This document shows positions 1 through 5,198 of a DNA stretch of 5,270 bases, piece after piece (positions within the stretch are counted from its first letter, which is position 1; every line of letters starts with the position of its first letter). The DNA is from Oscillospiraceae bacterium (GTDB lineage Bacteria > Bacillota_A > Clostridia > Oscillospirales > Oscillospiraceae). The translations under genes were made by a program, and so were the position numbers. The stretch spans positions 1 to 5,270 of the forward strand of contig JAFQLA010000092.1 of NCBI GenBank assembly GCA_017396725.1, written 5' to 3'. A model generated the notes under the pieces. It worked only from the letters and a program-made list of their open reading frames with translations. It was not told the DNA's origin and ran no database searches.

Positions 1-29
1 ACACCCGCCCTGTTGGGCTGTTACGCAAC

Positions 30-200
30 GGGCGATCAGTGATCGCCCCTACAAGAATATCTGCTATATTGCGTAGGTGCGTCTACCCCTTATGTAGGGG
101 AGGGGTTCCATCCCCTCCCGTTGTAACCGGCAGGCAGAGCGTTGAATGAAACGGTTTTGTTGTTGTAACGTTCGGGAGGGCGCAGAGGCCCTCCCCTACA
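30..200 (+). repeat. Composite dispersed repeat with three hairpins, copy 1
   Basis: This non-coding repeat has three palindromes. The first (30-48) is a perfect 19-base palindrome reading GGGCGATC, AGT, GATCGCCC, followed by CTACAAGAAT. The second has arms GGGAGGGG (98-105) and CCCCTCCC (112-119) around a 6-base loop. The third has arms GGGAGGGC (174-181) and GCCCTCCC (188-195). A matching unit lies near 4996-5170, with shared spacers such as GAGCGTTGAATGAA (138-151) and GTCTACCCCTTATGTAGGGG (81-100). No transposase or coding potential is visible, so it resembles a REP/MITE-like element. From memory, related palindromes are common between genes in Oscillospiraceae. The exact ends are uncertain; bases 1-29 may be the degenerate tail of another unit. 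Confidence 0.75.
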
Positions 201-247
201 AAGGTTTACAGCGAGACTGCCAACCCCTCCGTCAACGACTTTGCCAT

Positions 248-273
248 TGCCTCCTTCCCTTGCAGGGGAGGCA
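248..273. repeat. Short inverted repeat within the intergenic repeat cluster
   Basis: TGCCTCC (248-254) and GGAGGCA (267-273) form a 7-base-pair inverted repeat around a 12-base centre. The preceding bases 221-240 (starting CAACCCCTCCGTCAACG) resemble, from memory, a dispersed repeat type seen between genes in Faecalibacterium-like genomes. There is no T-run after it, so a terminator role is not supported. Confidence 0.4.
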
Positions 274-301
274 GGGCGGACGACCGATGGTCGCCCCTAC
301 G
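274..301 (+). repeat. Solitary hairpin of the dispersed palindrome family
   Basis: The segment 275-301 is identical over 27 bases to 4996-5022 at the other end of the window. Its core arms are CGACC (281-285) and GGTCG (289-293) around GAT, ending in the family's constant CCCCTAC. Only this first hairpin is present; the second and third hairpins of the composite unit are missing. It is therefore a partial copy or an independently mobile single palindrome, stopping about 20 bases before the terminator of the kinase operon. Confidence 0.65.
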
Positions 302-321
302 CGGTTGGGCGGTGGTGGTGC

Positions 322-352
322 AAAAAAAAGAGCGGGGGTTCCCGCTTTTTTT
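322..352 (-). terminator. Intrinsic terminator of the regulator-kinase operon
   Basis: On the minus strand, AGCGGG and CCCGCT form a 6-base-pair GC-rich stem (arms 331-336 and 341-346) with a 4-base loop, followed after one C by eight T residues (322-329). Seven T residues also follow the stem on the plus strand (346-352), so it could work in both directions. The kinase stop codon TAA (353-351) runs directly into the A-tract of the hairpin, leaving almost no untranslated trailer. Confidence 0.85.
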
Positions 353-1634
353 AGATGGCTAATCTTAGGATGAAGTTGTTGTTTTCTTGGGTGAAAGTGC
401 AGATGCCGTTATGTTTATCGGCAAAGGCCTTGATGGAGCGGGTGCCGATGCCGTGGGCGCTGCCTTTGGAAAGGGGCAGGCCCTGTTCGTCAAAGGTGAT
501 CTCCTCGGGGCAGGGATTGGAAAATTCCATGATGAGCCGCGGTGTATCCACGCATTTACAGCAGATCACCCGTTGTTCCCGAGGGAGATGTTCCACCGCT
601 TCGATCATATTATCCAAAGCATTGGCGAATACCGTGGACAGCTCTTCGGTGGATACCGTGAGCTGTTCGGGGATGGACAGCTCCGTTTCGACACGGATGT
701 CCTTATCCTTGGCTTTGCGGAAATAGGCCACAAGGATGGCATCGAGAACGGGATGGGTGCAGTAATGCTCGGTTTTGGTGCGCTCCAATACCTTTTGCGC
801 CGTGGTGATGTAGTCCATGGCATCCTGCTTGCAATCTTTTTCCAGCAGGGTATAGATGGTCTGAAAGCGATGGCGCAGGTCGTGGCGTTCGATGCGCAGG
901 GTTTCTTCGGTTTGGCGGAATTCCGCGGCACGGAGCTCCACCATGTCGGTCTGCATTTTCAGCATGCGGCGGTGTTCTTCGGCTTCGTGGATCTTTTGCT
1001 GCTGGCGCAAAACGCGGTAGATGGTGAGATACACCAAGGGCAGTAAGGCCAAAACCATCAAGGTGGCGGGGATATCTTCGGGGCGGAGCCTTAAATTGGT
1101 GGGCATGCCCAGCATGATGGTGAGGGAAAGATAAAAGAGCCCCGTCATGGCGGCAAAGAGCCACCAGCCTTTGGACACGGTGTGGATCATTTCCAGATAA
1201 GGCTTGCGCACCCATTTATAGGTGACGAAAAGCATAATGGGAAAGGCGATGATGCGGAACACAAAGGTGAAAAAGCCGCTGTTGCCCATGAAAATATCGA
1301 CGATACCCGTGATGCTCATGACCCAGATCATCACCGTATCCACCAGGCAAAAGGTGAAGAAAAAGCGGCCGCGGCGGTCTTTGGCGGCGATCCAGAAATA
1401 GAGCAGACTCGGGATGGTGGCGGTGAAAAGGGACATCCGCCCCTGACCTTCCACGCCGAACAGGATGATCTGGGCGATGTTTACCCCGAACCACAGAATG
1501 AGAAAGGGGATGAGGGAGCGCAGATACACCCGTTTTTCCCAGCGGTGTTCAAACACCATCAGGAACAGCAGGATCACCACAAAAGTGGAGATCATGGTGG
1601 AAATATCGATCAGATGTTGGTAAGGCAGGTTCAT
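351..1634 (-). CDS. GHKL-family membrane sensor histidine kinase (AgrC/ComD-like class)
   Basis: A 427-residue sensor kinase expected in the cytoplasmic membrane, passing phosphate to the regulator encoded just upstream. The N-terminal half is hydrophobic, with about six to seven predicted membrane segments (near residues 12-29, 37-60, 67-84, 90-110, 120-141, 155-175 and 188-206). A charged, probably coiled-coil stretch (207-248) follows, then the phosphoacceptor motif RHDLRHRF with H251. The ATPase domain shows the N-box in ANALDNMIEA (337-346, N338 and N342) and the G-box GIGTRSI (395-401). The start at 1634 is chosen because AAAGGAGG (1651-1644) lies 9 bases upstream; the frame stays open to 1793, but that extension overlaps the regulator gene and has no membrane or family features. 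The order regulator-then-kinase with an ATGA overlap implies translational coupling. The signal sensed is unknown; no AgrB/AgrD-like genes are present. Confidence 0.93.
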   Translation of the reverse strand: MNLPYQHLIDISTMISTFVVILLFLMVFEHRWEKRVYLRSLIPFLILWFGVNIAQIILFGVEGQGRMSLFTATIPSLLYFWIAAKDRRGRFFFTFCLVDTVMIWVMSITGIVDIFMGNSGFFTFVFRIIAFPIMLFVTYKWVRKPYLEMIHTVSKGWWLFAAMTGLFYLSLTIMLGMPTNLRLRPEDIPATLMVLALLPLVYLTIYRVLRQQQKIHEAEEHRRMLKMQTDMVELRAAEFRQTEETLRIERHDLRHRFQTIYTLLEKDCKQDAMDYITTAQKVLERTKTEHYCTHPVLDAILVAYFRKAKDKDIRVETELSIPEQLTVSTEELSTVFANALDNMIEAVEHLPREQRVICCKCVDTPRLIMEFSNPCPEEITFDEQGLPLSKGSAHGIGTRSIKAFADKHNGICTFTQENNNFILRLAI

Positions 1635-2374
1635 TTGTTGTGTCCTCCTTTGATATGGTAGTCCATCCAGCGGTTGGTCACTTCCGTCCGCAGGTTGCGG
1701 GAAAGAGGCAGCAACTGCCCGTTTTTGAGGCGCAGACCGTCGTGTTCCACCATTTCCACATGGAAGAGATTGACAAAAAACGAGGCGGCGCAAAGGGCGA
1801 ACCGCTCATCCTTTAAAAAATCGGCGGCGGCATCCCGAAAGGCGATCCGCAGGCTCATGCCCTTTATTTCCGAACCGTCGGTGAGATGATAGCAGATGCA
1901 ATGGCCTTCCAGCTCGCCGTAGACCACGGAACGGAAATCCAAACGGCGCAGACCCTCTCTGGTTTTGACCATGGTATAGGCGTTGTGCTCCCATTTCCAT
2001 TGGTCGATCACATCATCCAGCGCAGGAAACAGCGTTTCCTCTTTGAGGGGCTTTAAAAAATAGCCCGAAGCCTTGGTGCGGTAGGAATCCACGGCGTAGT
2101 CCGAAGAAATGCTGAGGTAAAACAATGCGCCGCCGGGGTCGATGCCGCGGATGGTAAGGCCGAGGTCAATGCCGTTGCAATCGGGCATGAGGATATCCAG
2201 AATGTACAGGTCGTACAGGGCGTTGGTGCGGAGCTGTTCCAGCAGAGCCGCAGCGGATGTGTAGGTGTCCGCACGGATCTCGGTGGCAGGGTGGGCGGCC
2301 TGATATTGCTCCAGGAGTTCACAGAGGGCGGCCAGTTCTTTTTTATCATCGTCGCAGAGGGCGATACGGATCAT
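1631..2374 (-). CDS. LytTR-family response regulator (AgrA/LytR-like)
   Basis: A 247-residue cytoplasmic two-component regulator. Residues 1-125 form the receiver domain: acidic pocket DDD (8-10), phosphoacceptor D60 in YILDILMP, a Ser-rich switch region around 88-91, and the conserved lysine K108 in FLKP. Residues about 135-240 form a LytTR DNA-binding domain, recognisable from the C-terminal stretch with LKNGQLLPLSRNLRTEV (216-232). LytTR proteins typically bind two direct repeats one or two helical turns apart. The start at 2374 has AGAAAGG (2389-2383) 8 bases upstream; the in-frame upstream ATG at 2431 lacks such a site and would add 19 residues before the conserved receiver start MIRIALCDDD. 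The stop overlaps the kinase ATG. It is transcribed away from the SLH surface protein gene, its most likely nearby target (inference). Confidence 0.94.
   Translation of the reverse strand: MIRIALCDDDKKELAALCELLEQYQAAHPATEIRADTYTSAAALLEQLRTNALYDLYILDILMPDCNGIDLGLTIRGIDPGGALFYLSISSDYAVDSYRTKASGYFLKPLKEETLFPALDDVIDQWKWEHNAYTMVKTREGLRRLDFRSVVYGELEGHCICYHLTDGSEIKGMSLRIAFRDAAADFLKDERFALCAASFFVNLFHVEMVEHDGLRLKNGQLLPLSRNLRTEVTNRWMDYHIKGGHNK
1644..1651 (-). promoter_or_regulatory. Ribosome binding site of the kinase, inside the regulator gene
   Basis: AAAGGAGG on the minus strand, 9 bases before the kinase ATG at 1634. It lies within the last codons of the regulator gene (encoding IKGG). It decides the kinase start against the longer open frame. 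Together with the ATGA stop/start overlap it indicates that both proteins are made from one transcript in coupled amounts. Confidence 0.85.
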
Positions 2375-2450
2375 ATTTAAAACCTTTCTCTTTTCGGGAA
2401 CGGGGAGGGCGGAGTGAGCAATGCAGCACAAATGCCATGGTGTGACCGTG

Positions 2451-2482
2451 GATTTATTGCAAAATTATGCCGATTTTTTGCA
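2451..2482 (+). promoter_or_regulatory. Candidate LytTR operator: two direct repeats spaced 21 bases
   Basis: GATTTATTGCA (2451-2461) and GATTTTTTGCA (2472-2482) match at 10 of 11 positions, and their starts are exactly 21 bases apart, two helical turns. Direct repeats with about this period are the usual target layout for LytTR regulators such as ComE and AgrA, although this sequence is not one of their known consensus sites. The pair ends 5 bases before the candidate rightward -35, as expected for an activator site. Assignment to the adjacent regulator is inference. Confidence 0.5.
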
Positions 2483-2487
2483 GAAGA

Positions 2488-2515
2488 TTGCATACTGCAT
2501 TTTTGATGCTATCAT
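2488..2515 (+). promoter_or_regulatory. Candidate promoter of the SLH surface protein gene
   Basis: A weak -35 TTGCAT (2488-2493), a 16-base gap and a good -10 TATCAT (2510-2515) point rightward, predicting a start near 2522 and a leader of about 88 bases. An alternative overlapping set is CTGCAT (2495-2500), 17 bases, TATCAT (2518-2523). The poor -35 matches would fit a promoter that needs an activator bound at 2451-2482. This is a motif match only. Confidence 0.38.
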
Positions 2516-2542
2516 TTTATCATAGCGTATGTATTTATGCAA
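2514..2542 (-). promoter_or_regulatory. Candidate leftward promoter of the regulator-kinase operon
   Basis: On the minus strand TTGCAT (2542-2537), a 17-base gap and TAAAAT (2519-2514) predict a start near 2507 and a leader of about 130 bases before the regulator ATG. The -10 overlaps the rightward candidate -10, so the two promoters would face each other and compete. TATGAT (2524-2519) is another possible -10 here. No better promoter was seen nearer the gene. Motif match only. Confidence 0.3.
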
Positions 2543-2558
2543 ATCGATGCATATTGCA

Positions 2559-2590
2559 GGGTTGTTGCAAAAAGGTACCAATTTGTTGCA
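2559..2590 (+). promoter_or_regulatory. Second pair of direct repeats spaced 21 bases
   Basis: GGGTTGTTGCA (2559-2569) and AATTTGTTGCA (2580-2590) share TTGTTGCA and again start exactly 21 bases apart, mirroring the pair at 2451-2482. If the rightward promoter is placed correctly, this pair lies in the leader of the surface protein mRNA, only a few bases before its ribosome binding site. It could be a repressing roadblock site, or an upstream site for the leftward promoter, whose candidate -35 starts 16 bases away. Inference. Confidence 0.42.
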
Positions 2591-2594
2591 GCCC

Positions 2595-2602
2595 GGAAAG
2601 GA
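2595..2602 (+). promoter_or_regulatory. Ribosome binding site of the SLH surface protein
   Basis: GGAAAGGA lies 7 bases before ATG 2610. It selects this start over the in-frame ATG at 2529, which would put 27 mostly polar residues ahead of a clear signal peptide. Confidence 0.8.
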
Positions 2603-2609
2603 ATTTGAC

Positions 2610-4664
2610 ATGAAACGATCTTTATTCATTATTTTGGCTCTTTGCTTTGCTATGGGGCTGATGGCCACCGGCGTTGCGGCGGAAGATACCCATAGCAAGC
2701 ATTGTATTTGCGGGGCAGAACATTCTAATGTGGGCCTTCATTCCGAGTTCTTTTTGAAAGGGAACAATTGGATCCCCGTGTCCGATACGAACGGCGACGG
2801 CAAGATCACCTGTTACGAATTGGAACAATTGCAGAACGCTAAGTGCTATTATCTGACTGATGATGCGATTTTGGAAAAAGATGATTTCTCTATCCAAGGA
2901 TGGACAATTCAGCAGACGGATGATATCTACCTCTGCCTCAACGGCTATGACCTGATCTGCCCCACCGGCACCACTTATTCAAATATGATCTATATTGGGC
3001 AAGGTGCGGAACTGAACATCACCGATTGCCACAGCGGTGATGAAGTGGGCAAGATCACCGGGTCCGATAAAACCTTGATCTTTGGGGCGAGTGGTGCATC
3101 TTTCTTTTTCTACAACGGTGTGATTACCGGAAACAATGTAAGGAATAATAACCTTATTTCTATGAATGACGCACCCTTTTTTGAAATGTACGGCGGCAAT
3201 ATCACCGAAAACACCTCCTCCGACGACCTCATTTATCTTTCCGGCTCCGGATTACGCATGTTTGCCGGTGAGATCAGCAACAATGAGATCAAAGGTTATT
3301 CCACCGTCAGACTGTCCAGCGACAGCTATATGAGTATGTTTGGCGGTAAGATCGTGAATAATGCCGGTACCAATTACGCATTTTATTCTCATATCTACCT
3401 CAATAGCGGATGTACATTGACCCTTATGGGCGGCGAGATCAGCGGCAATACTTCGGCATCCACCAATAAATCGAGCGTTGCCGGGATCGATATCAACAGC
3501 GGTACCCTCAATGTGGAAGGCACTCCCGTTGTGAAAAACAACAAGACCACCGTTGGAGAACGCAATATCAAGCTCTCTTATACCGAAAGTCAAAATATCA
3601 ACATCGGCGCAGAAGGGCTCAAAGACGGCGCATCCCTCGGCATTACGCCTTACAGCGGATTTGGCTCCTCCGGAGTGAAAGTCACCACCGAAGCCGCCGC
3701 CGATTACGCCAAATACTTCTTCTCCGATATGGCGGAATATGAGATCATCGACAAAGAAGAGGGCGGCAAACATTTTGTGATGCTGATGCAGCCCCAACCC
3801 CATACCGTCTATTTCCAGGGGGCAGATGTGGCGGCGCAGACCGTGAAACACGGGGAAAAAGCAACGAAACCTGCCGACCCCACCCAGACCGGATTTACCT
3901 TTGCCGGTTGGTACACCGATAATCAGTTTGTCAATGCCTATGACTTTGATGCTCCCGTGACCGCCAATGTGTACCTCTGGGCAAAATGGGACAGAGCCGC
4001 CACTCCCACTCCCGATCCCGATGCTCCCTGCTGTGCAAGTAAATGCCCCGTGTGCGGCGGCTGTTTGGACAAAGCCTGTACCGATCCTGCCTGCGCCGCG
4101 AAATGTACTGCCGATGCGGTATCTTTTACAGATGTAAGCAAGGACGATTGGTTCTATAACGATGTGATCACCATTAACCACAGCGGTGTGATGGTGGGGG
4201 TCGGCGACAACAAATTCGATCCCTACGGTGTTTGCACCCGCGCCATGATGATCACCATGCTCTGGCGCATGGAAGGGGAGCCCACCGCCGCAGGCGGCAA
4301 CGGAGCGGCATTTTCCGATGTGCCCAAGGATGAATGGTACACCGATGCCGTGTCATGGGGCGCATCCCATGAGATCATCGTGGGCTATCAGGGCAAATAC
4401 CTCCCCAACGACACCATCACCCGTGAAGAAATGGCTGCCATCCTTTATCGCTACACCAAGATGAAAGGCAAAGATGTTTCCGCCGCGGAAACCGCGAGCC
4501 TTGCCGCTTTTACCGATGCCGATGAGATCAGCGATTGGGCGGTGCCTGCGGTGAAATGGGCCGTGGGCAACGGAATCATCAAAGGCAACGGCAACAACGA
4601 TATCCTGCCTTTGGGCGGTGCCTGCCGCGCCGAGGCTGCCGCCATGCTCAACCGCATGAAATAA
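2610..4664 (+). CDS. Secreted SLH-domain surface protein with beta-helix-like and InlB-type repeats (adhesin-like)
   Basis: A 684-residue exported protein, probably held on the cell wall by its SLH domains. Residues 1-24 are a signal peptide (MKR, hydrophobic core, cleavage likely after VAA). A His/Cys patch follows (H28, H31, C32, C34, H38), then a 12-residue EF-hand-like calcium loop (D59-E70) and the family-typical stretches YYLTDD (80-85) and LCLNGYD (108-114). Six hydrophobic-GG-I-x-x-N repeats at about residues 165, 191, 215, 241, 270 and 300 suggest a right-handed beta-helix. Residues 397-460 match the InlB/Listeria-Bacteroides repeat (GFTFAGWYTD ... LWAKW). A PTPDPD linker leads to eight cysteines (474-499), then SLH domains at 505-558, 567-620 and 632-684 with TRAM, TREE and CRAE in the usual TRAE position. 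SLH domains normally bind pyruvylated secondary wall polymer. The N-terminal coding half appears more AT-rich than the SLH part, consistent with modular assembly. No catalytic site is recognised; the ligand is unknown. Confidence 0.9.
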   Translation: MKRSLFIILALCFAMGLMATGVAAEDTHSKHCICGAEHSNVGLHSEFFLKGNNWIPVSDTNGDGKITCYELEQLQNAKCYYLTDDAILEKDDFSIQGWTIQQTDDIYLCLNGYDLICPTGTTYSNMIYIGQGAELNITDCHSGDEVGKITGSDKTLIFGASGASFFFYNGVITGNNVRNNNLISMNDAPFFEMYGGNITENTSSDDLIYLSGSGLRMFAGEISNNEIKGYSTVRLSSDSYMSMFGGKIVNNAGTNYAFYSHIYLNSGCTLTLMGGEISGNTSASTNKSSVAGIDINSGTLNVEGTPVVKNNKTTVGERNIKLSYTESQNINIGAEGLKDGASLGITPYSGFGSSGVKVTTEAAADYAKYFFSDMAEYEIIDKEEGGKHFVMLMQPQPHTVYFQGADVAAQTVKHGEKATKPADPTQTGFTFAGWYTDNQFVNAYDFDAPVTANVYLWAKWDRAATPTPDPDAPCCASKCPVCGGCLDKACTDPACAAKCTADAVSFTDVSKDDWFYNDVITINHSGVMVGVGDNKFDPYGVCTRAMMITMLWRMEGEPTAAGGNGAAFSDVPKDEWYTDAVSWGASHEIIVGYQGKYLPNDTITREEMAAILYRYTKMKGKDVSAAETASLAAFTDADEISDWAVPAVKWAVGNGIIKGNGNNDILPLGGACRAEAAAMLNRMK

Positions 4665-4686
4665 CGGAAGATATGATATTGTAATG

Positions 4687-4712
4687 AAAGCCCCTCCCGG
4701 GAGGGGCTTTTT
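4687..4712 (+). terminator. Intrinsic terminator of the SLH surface protein gene
   Basis: A perfect 24-base palindrome (arms 4687-4698 and 4699-4710, core CCCCTCCCGGGAGGGG) ends in five T residues (4708-4712). It begins 22 bases after the stop codon TAA. The centre must open into a small CCGG loop. It closes the single-gene transcript. Confidence 0.9.
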
Positions 4713-4907
4713 GCGTGGGAAAGACGCAAGCGCGGAGCGGCGCAAGTGAATAGTGAAGAATTGTGGTGGCGTTACTCCGCAACGCTTGGTTATTTTATGG
4801 TGAGGGCGTAACAACGGGTCGATGTGGGCATCGCCCCCTACAAGAATACCCGCTCCGCGGCGCAAGGCCAATATAATATTGTGCTGCGGTCGCATCGCTG
4901 CCATTTC
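4713..4907. other. Non-coding intergenic stretch with degenerate repeat remnants
   Basis: No credible gene was found. The stretch contains CGCAAGCGCGGAGCGGCGCAAG-like small GC palindromes (from about 4726), GTGAATAGTGAAGAATTG (4746-4763), one member of the dispersed hairpin family (4816-4841), and a CCGC/GCGG mini-hairpin (4850-4860). The open frames here lack ribosome sites and recognisable protein features. Confidence 0.6.
4816..4841 (+). repeat. Solitary hairpin of the dispersed palindrome family
   Basis: Core arms CGATG (4820-4824) and CATCG (4829-4833) surround TGGG. They are extended by GGG (4816-4818) pairing with CCC after one mismatch, and the segment ends in the family's CCCCTACAAGAAT. 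It is preceded by GTAACAAC. The core GATGTGGGCATC is the same as that of the inverted hairpin at 5062-5087 read on the minus strand. Confidence 0.6.
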
Positions 4908-4999
4908 TTTCGCAATAGCGAAAACTTCACTTGCGCAGCAAACTTCACACGCCGAAGGCGAACTTCACTTGCGCAGCAAACTTCACACGCCCAAAGGCG
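4908..4999 (+). repeat. Array of mini-hairpins separated by AACTTCAC
   Basis: Five tiny stem-loops alternate with four AACTTCAC copies (4923, 4941, 4961, 4979). The stems are TTTCGC/GCGAAA (4908-4923), TTGC/GCAA (4931-4941), CGCC/GGCG (4950-4960), TTGC/GCAA (4969-4979) and CGCC/GGCG (4988-4999). A 31-base segment at 4923-4953 is repeated exactly at 4961-4991, a 38-base period. The last GGCG merges into the next large hairpin. Frames read through it, but the pattern follows hairpins rather than codons, so I treat it as non-coding. Confidence 0.75.
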
Positions 5000-5170
5000 G
5001 ACGACCGATGGTCGCCCCTACGAGAATCGCTGCTACCTGCGTAGGAGCGTCTACCCCTTATGTAGGGGACGATGCCCACATCGTCCCGTTGTAGAAGGAT
5101 CGCAGAGCGTTGAATGAAATGTGGTTGTGGTTGCAACGCTCGGGAGGATCAGGGGATCCTCCCCTACAAA
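4996..5170 (+). repeat. Composite dispersed repeat with three hairpins, copy 2
   Basis: Same layout and orientation as 30-200. Hairpin one has CGACC (5002-5006) with GGTCG (5010-5014). Hairpin two is perfect, GGGACGATG (5066-5074) with CATCGTCCC (5079-5087). Hairpin three is perfect, GGGAGGATC (5142-5150) with GATCCTCCC (5155-5163). The spacers are conserved relative to copy 1 (for example GTCTACCCC and GAGCGTTGAATGAA), while both arms of each hairpin differ together, so pairing is kept. No transposase is present. Confidence 0.75.
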
Positions 5171-5198
5171 CGATCTGCTCCGGCTGCTTGCAACAAAC

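Noticed and set aside
1..320. Insertion sequence or transposon end
   Set aside because: No transposase fragment and no defined terminal inverted repeats with target duplication were found; only short palindromic repeats.
146..373. Small open frames in the repeats (also about 4822-5117 and 4945-5254)
   Set aside because: They translate palindromic repeats (recurrent GRPMVAPTR-like peptides); the pattern follows hairpins, not codons. The 146-373 frame also runs through the terminator.
387..1046. A 219-residue plus-strand open frame opposite the kinase
   Set aside because: Antisense shadow of a well-supported kinase gene; its residues show no family features and it has no clear ribosome site.
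1635..1793. Longer kinase start at 1793 (53 extra residues)
   Set aside because: The extension lies inside the regulator gene in another frame and has no ribosome site; ATG 1634 has AAAGGAGG at ideal distance and forms an ATGA overlap.
2375..2431. Upstream ATG extending the regulator by 19 residues
   Set aside because: The receiver domain begins naturally at MIRIALCDDD, and AGAAAGG precedes ATG 2374.
2529..2609. Longer start for the surface protein at 2529
   Set aside because: No ribosome binding site, and it would bury a normal signal peptide 27 residues inside the protein; the segment overlaps promoter and repeat elements.
3252..4181. A 309-residue minus-strand open frame opposite the surface protein
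   Set aside because: Glycine/isoleucine-rich shadow of the Asn/Gly/Asp codons of the beta-helix region; no ribosome site or recognisable domain.
4687..4710. Terminator stem derived from the dispersed hairpins (shares GGGAGGGG/CCCCTCCC with 98-119)
   Set aside because: Only an 8-base arm is shared, in a GC-rich stem where coincidence is likely, and the family's constant flanks are missing.
4923..4991. CRISPR array
   Set aside because: Only two 31-base copies with a 7-base gap, no unique spacers and no cas genes; better explained as mini-hairpins with a constant linker.
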